NCBI RefSeq assembly: GCF_000620505.1 | Contig: NZ_KK211144.1 | Coordinates: 627,681-691,680 of the forward strand | Reading direction: 5' to 3' | Length of the DNA: 64,000 nt | Origin: Sulfitobacter sp. 20_GPM-1509m | GTDB taxonomy: Bacteria > Pseudomonadota > Alphaproteobacteria > Rhodobacterales > Rhodobacteraceae | In this document: in pieces, positions 30,483 to 39,584 of the stretch | How positions within the stretch are numbered: position 1 is the first letter of the stretch | How the letters are laid out: every line of letters starts with the position of its first letter | The notes under the pieces: generated by a model | The model's input: the letters and a program-made list of their open reading frames with translations, nothing else | What the model was told of the DNA's origin: nothing | Database searches by the model: none | Made by a program: the position numbers and the translations under genes

Positions 30483-31343
30483 ATGACCCCTTTGCGCGCC
30501 ACCGCCATCGGCTTTGTTGCCGTCCTGCTCTGGGCGCTTCTTGCGCTGTTGACCGTCGGATCGGCCCCGGTGCCGCCTTTGCAGTTGAACGCAATCTGTT
30601 TTGGAATCGGCGGTGCGCTGGGGCTGGTCTGGAGCGCCGCAACCGGTGGGCTGCACCGGCTGCGCACGGTGCCGCTGCGGGTCTATCTGTTCGGCACCCT
30701 TGGGTTGTTCGGCTATCATGCGCTGTATTTCTCAGCCCTGCGCCTGGCCCCCGCCGCGGAGGCCGGATTGATTGCATATCTATGGCCGCTGCTGATCGTG
30801 GTGTTCTCGGGACTGTTGCCCGGCGAACGGCTGCGCGCGGGGCATATCGTGGGGGCCGTCACCGGTTTTCTGGGTGCAGCGCTGATCATCTCGGGGGGCA
30901 GCACCGGCTTTCAGGCGGCGTATTTGCCGGGGTACGGGCTGGCGCTGGTCTGTGCGCTGTTCTGGTCGGGCTATTCCATCGGCTCGCGCCGGTTCGGCGC
31001 CATCCCCACCGACAGCGTTGCCGTGTTCTGCATCGCCAGCGCAGTGCTGTCGGTGCCCCTGCATCTGGCGTTCGAGGTCACGCAATGGCCCGTGGGCGCC
31101 ACTGGCTGGGCCAGCGCGGTTGCACTGGGGCTTGGCCCCGTGGGGCTGGCATTTTACGTGTGGGACATTGGTGTAAAGCGTGGCGACATCCAGATGCTGG
31201 GAACGGCGTCTTATGCGGCCCCCTTGCTGTCGACATTGGTTCTGGTGATCGCGGGCGTCACCCAAGCCAGCTGGTCGCTGGCGGCGGCTGCCGTTCTGGT
31301 CACCGGCGGCGCTGTCATTGCAGCGCGCGCCAGCTTTCGCTGA
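30483..31343 (+). CDS. EamA-family (DMT) transporter
   Basis: A 286-residue integral membrane protein of the drug/metabolite transporter superfamily with about ten hydrophobic helices in two EamA repeats. Segments such as LYFSALRLAPAAEAGLIAYLWPLLIV are typical. These proteins export amino acids, nucleosides or other metabolites. The substrate cannot be told. A leader of about 130 bases with two consecutive small hairpins lies before it. Confidence 0.88.
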   Translation: MTPLRATAIGFVAVLLWALLALLTVGSAPVPPLQLNAICFGIGGALGLVWSAATGGLHRLRTVPLRVYLFGTLGLFGYHALYFSALRLAPAAEAGLIAYLWPLLIVVFSGLLPGERLRAGHIVGAVTGFLGAALIISGGSTGFQAAYLPGYGLALVCALFWSGYSIGSRRFGAIPTDSVAVFCIASAVLSVPLHLAFEVTQWPVGATGWASAVALGLGPVGLAFYVWDIGVKRGDIQMLGTASYAAPLLSTLVLVIAGVTQASWSLAAAAVLVTGGAVIAARASFR

Positions 31344-31351
31344 GGCTGTGG

Positions 31352-31516
31352 CTAGACAGACAGCCTGGTAATTTCTTCTTTCAGGCGGAGTTTTTGCTTT
31401 TTCAGCTCGGCCACTTTCAACGTGTCCGCACCGGGTGCGCGCAGTTCCTTTTCGACTGCGTTACTCAGGTTTTCGTGCTTCTTCTTCAACTCATTCAGGT
31501 GTGCGCTCAGGCTCAT
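31352..31516 (-). CDS. DUF465/YdcH-like small protein
   Basis: A 54-residue protein starting at 31516 with GGAGG six bases upstream. It is one helical hairpin, rich in Lys and Glu (LSAHLNELKKKHENLSNAVE, then KVAELKKQKLRLKEEITRL), typical of the DUF465/YdcH family. The function is unknown. The stop lies 8 bases from the convergent EamA gene stop. Confidence 0.85.
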   Translation of the reverse strand: MSLSAHLNELKKKHENLSNAVEKELRAPGADTLKVAELKKQKLRLKEEITRLSV

Positions 31517-31616
31517 GCAATCCTCCATTCGTTCAAGTACAACCACAGCAGAGCATGATTTTACATTTCTGTCACGCTGCATACGCATCATGAACTTGTG
31601 AACGGCTGACCACTGG

Positions 31617-32354
31617 TCAAAATTCCAGCCGCGCCCCATCGCGCAGAACCGCCTTAATTTCAGGGGTATAGCTTTCCGCATCCCGCAAATGGCTTTCGCC
31701 GCGGTGCAGAAGGCGCGGAAAATGCAAGCGAAATTCTGCCCGTCCGCCCTTGCGTGCGCGGATAATGCACAGCTCTGGCGCACGTCCGGGGCGTGCTGAA
31801 AAAGGCAGCACTTCGATGCTGCCCAACACGGGCCGAATGCCTGACAGCAGATCAGGCAGGCGTGCCATGCGGTGAATAAAATGAGCGAATCCGCGATACC
31901 GCAGGCGTTTGGCCGCGACCTGCACCCAATCCTCCAACGCCGTATCCTCGCCCAAGGCCCCCTCGCGGCCCACATAGGGCGACGGACGGCTGGCACTGCG
32001 GTCAAAGAACGGTGGGTTGGCAATCACATGGTCAAAGCTGCGCTCTTTCAGCGGCATCGGCAGGCGGGTCAGGTCGGCGCATGTCACCTCCAGCCCATTG
32101 CGCCGGGCCAGATCCGCGTAATAGGGCTGTCGTTCGACGCCGTGCAGGTCCAGCCCCGGCACCCGCGCGCCCAGACACAAGGCCGCAGCTCCCGCGCCAC
32201 AGCCCAGATCCAGAACCGATTGCCCCGCTTCCGCCGGAACGCTGGCCGCCAGCAGAACCGGGTCCAGCCCTGCACGATAGCCGGTGCGCGGCTGCCACAG
32301 CATCACCTGCCCGCCCAAAAACGCGTCATGGGTCAGCTCGACGCCTTCGCTCAC
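31617..32354 (-). CDS. TrmN6/YfiC-like methyltransferase
   Basis: A 245-residue class I methyltransferase with the SAM loop VLDLGCGAGAAALCLG (residues about 47-62) and the NPPFF motif of amino-group methylating enzymes. This matches the tRNA1(Val) adenine-37 N6-methyltransferase group (YfiC/TrmN6). The early LGGQVMLWQPRTGYRAGLDPVLLA segment is typical of that group. The start is a GTG that overlaps the stop of the DUF2007 gene by four bases (GTGA). Its exact RNA target is inferred from the family. Confidence 0.88.
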   Translation of the reverse strand: MSEGVELTHDAFLGGQVMLWQPRTGYRAGLDPVLLAASVPAEAGQSVLDLGCGAGAAALCLGARVPGLDLHGVERQPYYADLARRNGLEVTCADLTRLPMPLKERSFDHVIANPPFFDRSASRPSPYVGREGALGEDTALEDWVQVAAKRLRYRGFAHFIHRMARLPDLLSGIRPVLGSIEVLPFSARPGRAPELCIIRARKGGRAEFRLHFPRLLHRGESHLRDAESYTPEIKAVLRDGARLEF

Positions 32355-32566
32355 AGACCCAGCGGAATTTCGTTGTCGCGCATCACCCGACTGGCCGCAT
32401 CATGGTCATCGGCCCGCACCATCAAACGACGCGGGAAAATCCCGATACCGCCTTCGAGTACGCTCATGTTTACGTCCAATTCAAAGCAGTCTATATCCTC
32501 GCCCGACAGTAGGGCCGAGGCAAAGGCGATGATCGTCGGGTCGTTGCTGCGCAAAAGTTCTTTCAT
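32351..32566 (-). CDS. DUF2007 domain-containing protein
   Basis: A 71-residue protein of the DUF2007 type (putative signal-transducing protein family), with the fold pattern MKELLRSNDPTIIAFASALL and a late RLMVRADDHDAASRVMRDN. The ATG at 32566 was chosen over a GTG two codons earlier. It overlaps the TrmN6-like gene and shares a short divergent spacer (55 bases) with the polyprenyl synthase gene. Confidence 0.85.
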   Translation of the reverse strand: MKELLRSNDPTIIAFASALLSGEDIDCFELDVNMSVLEGGIGIFPRRLMVRADDHDAASRVMRDNEIPLGL

Positions 32567-32621
32567 GATCACGGATGTAAGAGAAGGTGGCCCTTAATGT
32601 ACAGGGGCCAATGGGGGCAAG

Positions 32622-33623
32622 ATGGACAGCACCGCACCGATGTTAAAGCCGCATGACCGGCTGGCCGCACGGCTGGCAGACGACATGGACGCGGTCAATA
32701 CGCTGATCCGCACCAAGATGGCCTCGGAACACGCGCCGCGCATCCCCGAGGTGACCGCGCATCTGGTCGGTGCTGGCGGCAAGCGGCTGCGTCCGATGCT
32801 GACGCTGGCATCGGCACATTTGTGTGGCTACACGGGACCTTATCACGTGCATCTGGCCGCCACGGTTGAATTCATCCACACCGCCACGCTGCTGCATGAC
32901 GACGTTGTCGACGAAAGCGAACAGCGGCGCGGCCGTCCCACCGCCAACCTGCTGTGGGACAACACCTCCAGCGTTCTGGTCGGGGATTATCTTTTCGCGC
33001 GGTCCTTTCAGTTGATGACCGAATGCGGCTCGATGGAAGTCATGCGCATCCTGTCCAACGCCGCCGCCACCATCGCCGAGGGCGAGGTGCTGCAACTGAC
33101 CGCCGCACAGGATCTGGCAACGGACGAAGCTGTCTATCTGCAAGTCGTGCGCGGCAAGACGGCGGCGCTGTTTTCGGCGGCGATGGAGGTGGGCGGCGTC
33201 ATTGCCGATGCCGACGCCACGACGGTCAAGGCGCTTTATGACTATGGCGACGCGCTTGGCGTGGCGTTCCAGATCGTTGACGACCTGCTGGACTATCAGG
33301 GCCAGTCCGAAGCGACCGGCAAAAACATCGGCGACGATTTCCGCGAACGCAAGCTGACCCTGCCCGTGATCAAGGCCGTGGCCAAGGCAAGTGCCGACGA
33401 ACGGGCCTTTTGGGTGCGGACCATCGAAAAGGGCAAGCAGGACGCGGGCGATCTGGATCACGCCTTGGCCTTGCTGAACAAGCACGGCACCCTGGCCGAA
33501 ACACGCGTGGACGCGATCGCCTGGGCCGAGCGGGCAAAGGTGTCGCTGTCGCCCCTGCCCGATCATGACATCAAGGACATGCTGGTCGATCTGGCAGACT
33601 TCGTGGTCGACCGGATCAGCTGA
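32622..33623 (+). CDS. ispB: polyprenyl diphosphate synthase (long-chain, ubiquinone side chain)
   Basis: Trans-prenyltransferase, 333 residues, extending farnesyl diphosphate with isopentenyl diphosphate to make the ubiquinone tail, by inference decaprenyl in this group. The two aspartate-rich motifs are DDVVD (with the LLHDD lead) and DDLLD, and GGKRLRP is the diphosphate-binding loop. It overlaps the convergent ispE by 8 bases, so the two isoprenoid genes face each other. Chain length cannot be fixed by eye. Confidence 0.94.
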   Translation: MDSTAPMLKPHDRLAARLADDMDAVNTLIRTKMASEHAPRIPEVTAHLVGAGGKRLRPMLTLASAHLCGYTGPYHVHLAATVEFIHTATLLHDDVVDESEQRRGRPTANLLWDNTSSVLVGDYLFARSFQLMTECGSMEVMRILSNAAATIAEGEVLQLTAAQDLATDEAVYLQVVRGKTAALFSAAMEVGGVIADADATTVKALYDYGDALGVAFQIVDDLLDYQGQSEATGKNIGDDFRERKLTLPVIKAVAKASADERAFWVRTIEKGKQDAGDLDHALALLNKHGTLAETRVDAIAWAERAKVSLSPLPDHDIKDMLVDLADFVVDRIS

Positions 33624-34500
33624 GGGGGCGTGGTGCGGCCTTGGCCTGCATCGATCCCAACGCACCTTCGCGCACCCACCAGCCCGGTCGCGCCGATGAC
33701 AGGCTCGCTGCTGCCTCTGCAGCGTCCTTTGCCGTGGCGAACACGCCGAAACAGGTTGCCCCCGACCCGGACATCCGCGCCAGCAGACAACGCGGCAAAG
33801 CCGCCAGCGCCTGACAGGTCTGGGTGATTTGTGGTTCCAGCGCCTCGGCCGCCGCTTGCAGATCGTTGCGCTGCGTCCCCAGCCAGTCGCACAGGGCCGC
33901 GGCGTCCGCGAACACGGGCAGCACGTCGGGCATCGGCGCATTGTCCTTGCGCGCCAGCGCCCTGAATATCTGTGGTGTGGACACGGCCACACGCGGATTG
34001 GCCAGCACCACGTGCAACGCGGGCAACTCCGCCAGCGGTGTCACAACCTCTCCGATGCCTTGCATCCGCGCTGCACCCGAAGGGACGCAAACCGGAATAT
34101 CGGCCCCCAACGACAACAGCTGTGCCGCATCCGCGTCACGCCCTGCCATCTGGCACAGGCCCCGCCAGACTGCCGCTGCATCAGCTGAGCCGCCGCCAAT
34201 GCCCGAGGCGACCGGCAGGTCCTTGGTCAGGGTCAGTGCCGCCGACAGATCAGGAAACAAGCGCGCCACCCGCAGCACAAGGTTGTCGTCACCCGCAGGC
34301 ACATGGCCGCCCTCGGAACCATCCACGCGCAATGACCAGGCAGCAGCGGGCCGCAGTTGAACCGTGTCGCCCACATCGGCAAACACCACCAGCGAATCCA
34401 GCAGGTGATAGCCATCCGCCCGCTGCCCCGTCACATGCAGGGTCAGGTTGATCTTGGCAGGGGCAAAGACCCGCAAGCCCGCCACAGGTTCAGCGGTCAA
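33616..34500 (-). CDS. ispE: 4-diphosphocytidyl-2-C-methyl-D-erythritol kinase
   Basis: GHMP kinase of the MEP isoprenoid pathway, 294 residues. Motifs are FAPAKINLTLHVTGQRADGYH, PVASGIGGGSADAAA (ATP loop) and ARMSGSGATCFG. The start is ambiguous: a TTG at 34500 overlaps the TPR gene stop (TTGA), while a GTG at 34485 is a slightly shorter choice. The upstream TPR gene is in the same direction, so the two are probably one transcript. It faces the polyprenyl synthase gene and overlaps its end. Confidence 0.95.
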   Translation of the reverse strand: MTAEPVAGLRVFAPAKINLTLHVTGQRADGYHLLDSLVVFADVGDTVQLRPAAAWSLRVDGSEGGHVPAGDDNLVLRVARLFPDLSAALTLTKDLPVASGIGGGSADAAAVWRGLCQMAGRDADAAQLLSLGADIPVCVPSGAARMQGIGEVVTPLAELPALHVVLANPRVAVSTPQIFRALARKDNAPMPDVLPVFADAAALCDWLGTQRNDLQAAAEALEPQITQTCQALAALPRCLLARMSGSGATCFGVFATAKDAAEAAASLSSARPGWWVREGALGSMQAKAAPRPLS

Positions 34501-36209
34501 GGATCAACGGCCACCTTCAGGGGCGGCGCGCCCTCTTCGGCCAGCACCTTGTCCAGGCCAACCTCAAGCTTGCGGCGGATCCGGGCGGGATCGGCTTCAC
34601 TGTTCACATCGGAGGTGTCGACAAAGGACAGTGCCCGTCGCCATTGAAAGCGGGCCTCGCGCTTGCGGCCCACGGCCCACAACGTGTCCCCCAAGTGGTC
34701 GTTGACCACCGCGTCAACCGGCTCAAGCTGGGCTGCGCGTTCCATGTGAACAATCGCCTCTTCGTAGCGTCCAAGCCGGTAAAGGACCCATCCGAGGCTG
34801 TCGATGATATAGCCGCTGTCCGGGCTGGCCGCGACCGCCTGTTCGATCATCTCCAGGGCTTCGTCCAGATTGACCTGCTGTTCGACCATCGAATAGCCCA
34901 GATAGTTCAGCACCTGCGGTTGACCGGGGTTCAACGCCAGCGCGTGACGGAAATCCGCCTCGGCCTCTTTCCATTGGCCCAGACGTTCGTGCGCGATGGC
35001 GCGGGCATACAGCAAGAACCATTCGGCCCGCGCCCCCTCTGCCGTCAGCTCAAGCGCACGGTCATAGGCGGCGATGGACTCGGCGAACTGGTCCTGCTGG
35101 CGCAACACGTCGCCCAAGGTGGAAAAGACCACCGGCAGATCGGGATAGCTGCGCGTCAGTTGCTCCAGCACTTCGATCGCCGCATCAGGCTTGTCCGCGC
35201 GGCGCAAGGCCGCGGCGCGCCCCAGTTCGGCGGCGTGAAAGGCCGGATCGCTGGCGGGCACTTCCTTGTAGACGGCGATGGCCAGATCGTATTGGTCCAG
35301 CTCTTCCAGAAGCTCGGCATTCAACAGCAGCGCGTCCACATGATTGGGGCGCAGGTAGCGGGCCAGCCGACCATAAAGCAACGTATAGTCCGCCGATGCC
35401 TCGCTGCGCAGCGCACCGGCCAGAGAATAGAACACTTCCGCCAGCCCGTCGCGGGCCGAGGTGACATGAGTAAACGGCAGGGTTTCCCCCGCCTCAAGGG
35501 CCGTGATCACCCGCTCAAGCTCGGGGTCCAGACTGCCGCCAAAGGCCTCTTGCAGGCTGGCCACCGCATCGGCGTTGCGATCCAGCTGGCTCAGCACTTC
35601 GGCCCGCGCCATGGCTCCACGCCGGGTGCGGACCATGGTGCCGCTGTCGGTGCCCGAAAAAATCGCTTCAGCGGCCTCATACTCACCGCTCATCGCCAGC
35701 GCCATCGCCTTGTGATAGAGCGCAAAACCCTTCAGACCCTGCTCGCGCGAAACCTTGTCAAAGCCCGCAAGCCCCGCCTTCAAATCGCCCGCGCCCACAT
35801 AGGCCCATCCTGTCAGCAGCCCGTCGACAAGCGGCCCGATGCCCTGGGTGTCCATGTCACGGTCCAGCAGCGCGTCATAATCCTCGCGCTGCGCCATATC
35901 GGCAATGACCGCCATGTGCGCCGCCTGACTGCGCAGGCCCGCTTCTTCCATCTTCAGGGCAATCGGCAGTGCCTGCAACACGTCGCCCAGCAGCAAATGC
36001 GCCAGCGTCGCGTCCTCCATCAAGGTCGCATTTTCCACGTCATGCAGCAGCGCCATGTCGTAGTAGCGTGCCGCCGTCCCAAAATCGTTCAGATAAGAAG
36101 CCTGCCGCGCCGCCAGATAGGGGCCCGCAACATCCTGTGCCGCCAGCGGCGTTGCCAGCGTCCAGATCAGGGCTGTGGCTGCGGTGCTTTTCAGAATGGT
36201 TCGGATCAC
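34497..36209 (-). CDS. exported TPR-repeat protein
   Basis: A 570-residue protein from GTG 36209 (GAGG seven bases upstream) with a signal peptide ending LATPLAAQD. It contains repeated tetratricopeptide units through most of the length. Clear ones include VVFSTLGDVLRQQDQFAESI, AHERLGQWKEAEADFRHAL and IDSLGWVLYRLGRYEEAIVH. It is likely a periplasmic scaffold for protein assembly. Homologues are widespread in Rhodobacterales without a defined role. It precedes ispE with overlapping codons. Confidence 0.87.
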   Translation of the reverse strand: MIRTILKSTAATALIWTLATPLAAQDVAGPYLAARQASYLNDFGTAARYYDMALLHDVENATLMEDATLAHLLLGDVLQALPIALKMEEAGLRSQAAHMAVIADMAQREDYDALLDRDMDTQGIGPLVDGLLTGWAYVGAGDLKAGLAGFDKVSREQGLKGFALYHKAMALAMSGEYEAAEAIFSGTDSGTMVRTRRGAMARAEVLSQLDRNADAVASLQEAFGGSLDPELERVITALEAGETLPFTHVTSARDGLAEVFYSLAGALRSEASADYTLLYGRLARYLRPNHVDALLLNAELLEELDQYDLAIAVYKEVPASDPAFHAAELGRAAALRRADKPDAAIEVLEQLTRSYPDLPVVFSTLGDVLRQQDQFAESIAAYDRALELTAEGARAEWFLLYARAIAHERLGQWKEAEADFRHALALNPGQPQVLNYLGYSMVEQQVNLDEALEMIEQAVAASPDSGYIIDSLGWVLYRLGRYEEAIVHMERAAQLEPVDAVVNDHLGDTLWAVGRKREARFQWRRALSFVDTSDVNSEADPARIRRKLEVGLDKVLAEEGAPPLKVAVDP

Positions 36210-36385
36210 GCGACTGCCTCGTCTGATTTCGTTTGGAATAAGGCTATCAGGTCTGCACGCGGGCGCAATGGGCCTGCTCGCGGGGTGGTAAACAAAGCTG
36301 TGACTTACGGCGGCTAATTGCACAAGTTGCGCGCAGGGTCGTCGATTCCCTTGCCAGACCACGGGAGATCTGAATACTTAGGCAA

Positions 36386-36733
36386 ATGACTAAGTATGAT
36401 TCCCATCTCGACCAGATATTCGCGGCCTTGGCCGATCCCACGCGGCGCGCCATCCTGGACCGCCTGTCACGCGGGCCTGCCACCACCAGCGAACTGGCCG
36501 CCCCGCATGACATGGCGATGCCATCGTTGTTGGGACATCTGGCCAAGCTCGAAGGTGCCGGGCTGATCACCTCGACCAAGTCAGGGCGGATCCGCACCTA
36601 TGCCCGCGCGGACACCGCCTTCGTGCCGGTGCAAAACTGGCTGGGCCACCAGTCCGACCTGTGGACCCGCCGCCTGAACGAACTTGACAGCTACGCAACC
36701 CAACTCGCAAAGGACCGCAACAATGGAACTTGA
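36386..36733 (+). CDS. ArsR-family transcriptional regulator
   Basis: A 115-residue winged-helix repressor. The helix-turn-helix is in the segment FAALADPTRRAILDRLSRG and TTSELAAPHDMAMPSLLGHLAKLEGAGLI. There are no metal-site cysteines, so it is of the type paired with AHSA1-like proteins rather than a metal sensor. The downstream SRPBCC gene overlaps its end by 11 bases. Confidence 0.92.
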   Translation: MTKYDSHLDQIFAALADPTRRAILDRLSRGPATTSELAAPHDMAMPSLLGHLAKLEGAGLITSTKSGRIRTYARADTAFVPVQNWLGHQSDLWTRRLNELDSYATQLAKDRNNGT

Positions 36734-37187
36734 TCCCGCCACCGACCTGACGTTCACCCGCAAGATCGACGTGCCCCCCTCCGTGCTGTGGGATTGCTGG
36801 ACGACGCCAGAACATGTCAAAGCTTTCTTTGTCCCCAGACCGCACACTGTCACCGATTGCGAGATTGACCTGCGCGTGGGTGGGCGGTTCAACACCACCT
36901 TTGACGTGGACGGGAACACCATGACCAACACCGGTGTTTACCTTGAGCTGGTCCCGCAACGCAAACTGGTGTTCACCGATACCTACAGCGAAGGCTGGAA
37001 GCCCAGCGCCGACCCGTTCATGACTGCCATCATCGAATTCGAAGACGACGGCGCGGATGGCACGATCTACACCGCCACCGTGCGCCACAGATCGTCAGAG
37101 GCACGCCAGTCACATGAAGACATGGGGTTCTTTGTCGGCTGGGGCATGGCCGCCGATCAGCTTGCGGCCTATGCCAAAACCCTGTGA
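36723..37187 (+). CDS. SRPBCC/AHSA1-like protein
   Basis: A 154-residue START/Bet v1-fold protein (AHSA1 type) from ATG 36723. The opening FTRKIDVPPSVLWDCWTTPEHVKAFF and the closing GWGMAADQLAAYAKTL are characteristic. The pair with an ArsR regulator is a very common bacterial cassette whose ligand is unknown. It is followed by a terminator shared with the convergent ETF-QO gene. Confidence 0.9.
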   Translation: MELDPATDLTFTRKIDVPPSVLWDCWTTPEHVKAFFVPRPHTVTDCEIDLRVGGRFNTTFDVDGNTMTNTGVYLELVPQRKLVFTDTYSEGWKPSADPFMTAIIEFEDDGADGTIYTATVRHRSSEARQSHEDMGFFVGWGMAADQLAAYAKTL

Positions 37188-37193
37188 ACGCAA

Positions 37194-37217
37194 AAAGGCG
37201 GGCCTGCGCCCGCCTTT
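37194..37217. terminator. bidirectional terminator
   Basis: AAAGGCGGGC, loop of four, GCCCGCCTTT, with extra A upstream. It lies 7 bases after the SRPBCC stop and 22 bases from the convergent ETF-QO stop, so it serves both. Confidence 0.88.
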
Positions 37218-37238
37218 CCACCTGCCGAAAATGGCATT

Positions 37239-38888
37239 TTACATGTTCGGGTAGTTCGGCCCGTCCCCGCCCTGCGGCGTGGTCCAGTTGATGTTCTGGC
37301 TGGGGTCCTTGATGTCGCATGTCTTGCAGTGCACGCAGTTCTGGAAGTTGATGACAAAGCGCGGGTCCTTGCCGTCCTCGGTCACAAACTCGTACACGCC
37401 CGCAGGGCAATACCGCGCCGACGGACCTGCATAGACCGGCAGGTTCCGCTCGACCGGAATGCTGGGATCTTTCAGCTTCAGGTGTGCAGGCTGGCTTTCC
37501 TCGTGGTTGGTAAAGCTGAAGGCCACGTTGGTCAGACGGTCAAACGACAGCTTGCCGTCCGGCTTGGGATAGCTGATTTCCTTGTGCTGATCCGCAGGTT
37601 CGGTCGCATCCGCGTCGGACTTGCCGTGTTTCAGCGTGCCCATCAGCGAAAAGCCCAGCGTGTTGCACCACATGTCGAACCCGCCCAGCGCCAGCGACGC
37701 GGTCAGCCCGTATTTCGACCACAACGGCTTGACGTTGCGAACCTTTTTCAGGTCCTTGCCGATTGCGCCGCCGCGCACGTCGTCCTCGTAGGCGGTCAGC
37801 TCGTCGCCCGAGCGGTCCGCCTTGATCGCATCATATGCTGCCTCGGCCGCCGCCTTGCCTGACAGCATCGCGTTGTGGTTGCCCTTGATACGCGGCACGT
37901 TGACCATGCCCACCGAACAGCCCAGCAGCGCCACACCCGGTGCCACCATCTTGGGCATCGACTGATAGCCGCCCTCGGTGATCGCACGCGCGCCATAAGC
38001 CACGCGCTTGCCGCCTTTCAACAGTTCGGCCACCATCGGGTGATGCTTGAACTGCTGGAATTCCATGTAGGGGAACACATAGGGGTTCTTGTACCCCAGG
38101 TGCACCACAAAGCCGACATAAACCTGATTGTTGTCAAGGTGATAGATGAACGAACCGCCGCCCGCCTTGCTGCCCAGCGGCCAGCCCATCGTGTGCGTGA
38201 CGGTGCCTTCCTTGTGCTTGGCCGGGTCGATCTCCCAGATCTCTTTCATGCCCAGACCGAATTTCTGCGGCTCCTTGCCTGCCGACAGGTCGTATTTCGC
38301 GATGACCTCTTTCGACAACGATCCGCGCACGCCTTCGCCCAGGAACACGTATTTGCCCAGCAGCTCCATGCCCGGCTCATAGCTGTCGCCCTTGGTACCA
38401 TCGGCGGAAATGCCGAACTCACCGGCAACCACGCCTTTGACTTCGCCATTCTCGCCATAAACCAGCTCGGAACAGGCCATGCCGGGGAACACTTCGACAC
38501 CCAGCGCTTCGGCCTGTTCGGCCATCCAGCGGCAGACGTTGCCCATCGACACGATATAGTTGCCGTGGTTGTTCATCAGCGGCGGCATGGGAAAGTTCGG
38601 GATACGGACCTGGCCCGCTTCGCCCAGCATGTAAAAGTTGTCTTCCTTGACCGGAATGGTGACCGGCGCGCCCTTTTCTTTCCAGTCAGGGATCAGCGCA
38701 TCCAGCCCGCAGGGGTCCAGAACCGCACCCGACAGGATATGCGCGCCCACTTCCGAGCCTTTTTCCAGCACGACCACATTCAGATCGGCGTCCAGTTGCT
38801 TCAGACGGATCGCCGCCGAAAGACCCGCAGGCCCGGCCCCGACGATGACCACATCATATTCCATCGCTTCGCGTTCTGTATCGGCCAT
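37239..38888 (-). CDS. electron-transfer flavoprotein:ubiquinone oxidoreductase
   Basis: Inner-membrane flavo/iron-sulfur enzyme, 549 residues, that passes electrons from ETF (fed by acyl-CoA and other dehydrogenases) to ubiquinone. The start at 38888 has AAGGAG nine bases upstream. The FAD loop is VVIVGAGPAGLSAAIRLKQ. The 4Fe-4S ligands lie near the end as C(x)2C(x)2C (NCVHCKTCDI), with an earlier cysteine in the RYCPAG segment. The GKAAAEAAYDAI region is typical. It would serve the acyl-CoA dehydrogenase near 52 kb. Confidence 0.96.
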   Translation of the reverse strand: MADTEREAMEYDVVIVGAGPAGLSAAIRLKQLDADLNVVVLEKGSEVGAHILSGAVLDPCGLDALIPDWKEKGAPVTIPVKEDNFYMLGEAGQVRIPNFPMPPLMNNHGNYIVSMGNVCRWMAEQAEALGVEVFPGMACSELVYGENGEVKGVVAGEFGISADGTKGDSYEPGMELLGKYVFLGEGVRGSLSKEVIAKYDLSAGKEPQKFGLGMKEIWEIDPAKHKEGTVTHTMGWPLGSKAGGGSFIYHLDNNQVYVGFVVHLGYKNPYVFPYMEFQQFKHHPMVAELLKGGKRVAYGARAITEGGYQSMPKMVAPGVALLGCSVGMVNVPRIKGNHNAMLSGKAAAEAAYDAIKADRSGDELTAYEDDVRGGAIGKDLKKVRNVKPLWSKYGLTASLALGGFDMWCNTLGFSLMGTLKHGKSDADATEPADQHKEISYPKPDGKLSFDRLTNVAFSFTNHEESQPAHLKLKDPSIPVERNLPVYAGPSARYCPAGVYEFVTEDGKDPRFVINFQNCVHCKTCDIKDPSQNINWTTPQGGDGPNYPNM

Positions 38889-39050
38889 GCTCGGCGGCTC
38901 CTTGTGCAAAAGCGCGTGCAAACACCGCAACGCGCAACAATCTTTCGCGCTTGGCTAAACCACAGAGGCGGTCATTGCAATGGAAACACGTCGTCAACAC
39001 GCCCCGGCTGCGACGGTTTTTCGCAGGGCAGCGGCATGTGGGCAAAGCCT

Positions 39051-39503
39051 TTAGTCTGCCGGTCGGTCGCCCATCAAATACCGTGGCCCGGTGCCCTTCT
39101 CACGCGCCCGGTCACCGGGGTTGTACAACGCACAACTGTCCAGGCTCAGACAGCCGCAACCAATGCAACTGTCCAGCGTGTCGCTCATCCGAACAAGCGT
39201 GTCGATCCGCGCATCCAGCGCCGCGCGAAACCCGCTGCTGATACGGGCCCAGTCCGCCTTGGTCGGCACACGACCCTTGGGCAGCAGGTCCAGTTCGGCG
39301 CGAATCTGCGGCAGGGTAAAACCGAACTGCTGCGCGATCATCACGAATGACAGTCGCCTAATATCCGCCCGCTCGAACCGCCGCTGTCCGCCTGCATTGC
39401 GCCAGGGGTCAATCAGCCCCTGTGCCTCGTAATACCGGATCGCCGACACCGCCAGGCCGGTCCGCTCTGCCAGATCACCAATGCTCAATCCATCTTTTGC
39501 CAT
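39051..39503 (-). CDS. soxR: redox-sensitive transcriptional activator SoxR
   Basis: MerR-family [2Fe-2S] sensor of redox-cycling compounds, 150 residues. The winged-helix N-terminus (LSIGDLAERTGLAVSAIRYYE) and dimer helix are followed by the cluster ligands Cys 113, 116, 118 and 124 (CIGCGC...C), the same spacing as in E. coli SoxR. It diverges from a VOC gene whose promoter holds a SoxR box with a 19-bp spacer, so that gene is the likely direct target. No soxS is seen, as is usual outside enterics. Confidence 0.96.
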   Translation of the reverse strand: MAKDGLSIGDLAERTGLAVSAIRYYEAQGLIDPWRNAGGQRRFERADIRRLSFVMIAQQFGFTLPQIRAELDLLPKGRVPTKADWARISSGFRAALDARIDTLVRMSDTLDSCIGCGCLSLDSCALYNPGDRAREKGTGPRYLMGDRPAD

Positions 39504-39517
39504 GGCTAAAAAATCCC

Positions 39518-39548
39518 TTGACCTAAAGTTAGGTTTAGCAATTACGAT
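39518..39548 (+). promoter_or_regulatory. SoxR-type promoter of the VOC gene
   Basis: A -35 TTGACC (39518-39523) and -10 TACGAT (39543-39548) are separated by 19 bases, the long spacing of MerR-type promoters. The SoxR box CCTAAAGTTAGGTTTAGC (39522-39539) matches the E. coli soxS box at 13 of 18 positions when aligned base to base. It contains a perfect internal repeat ACCTAA-AG-TTAGGT. Confidence 0.75.
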
Positions 39549-39584
39549 AGCAAAACACGAACCAAATCAAAAGGAAAATCCACC

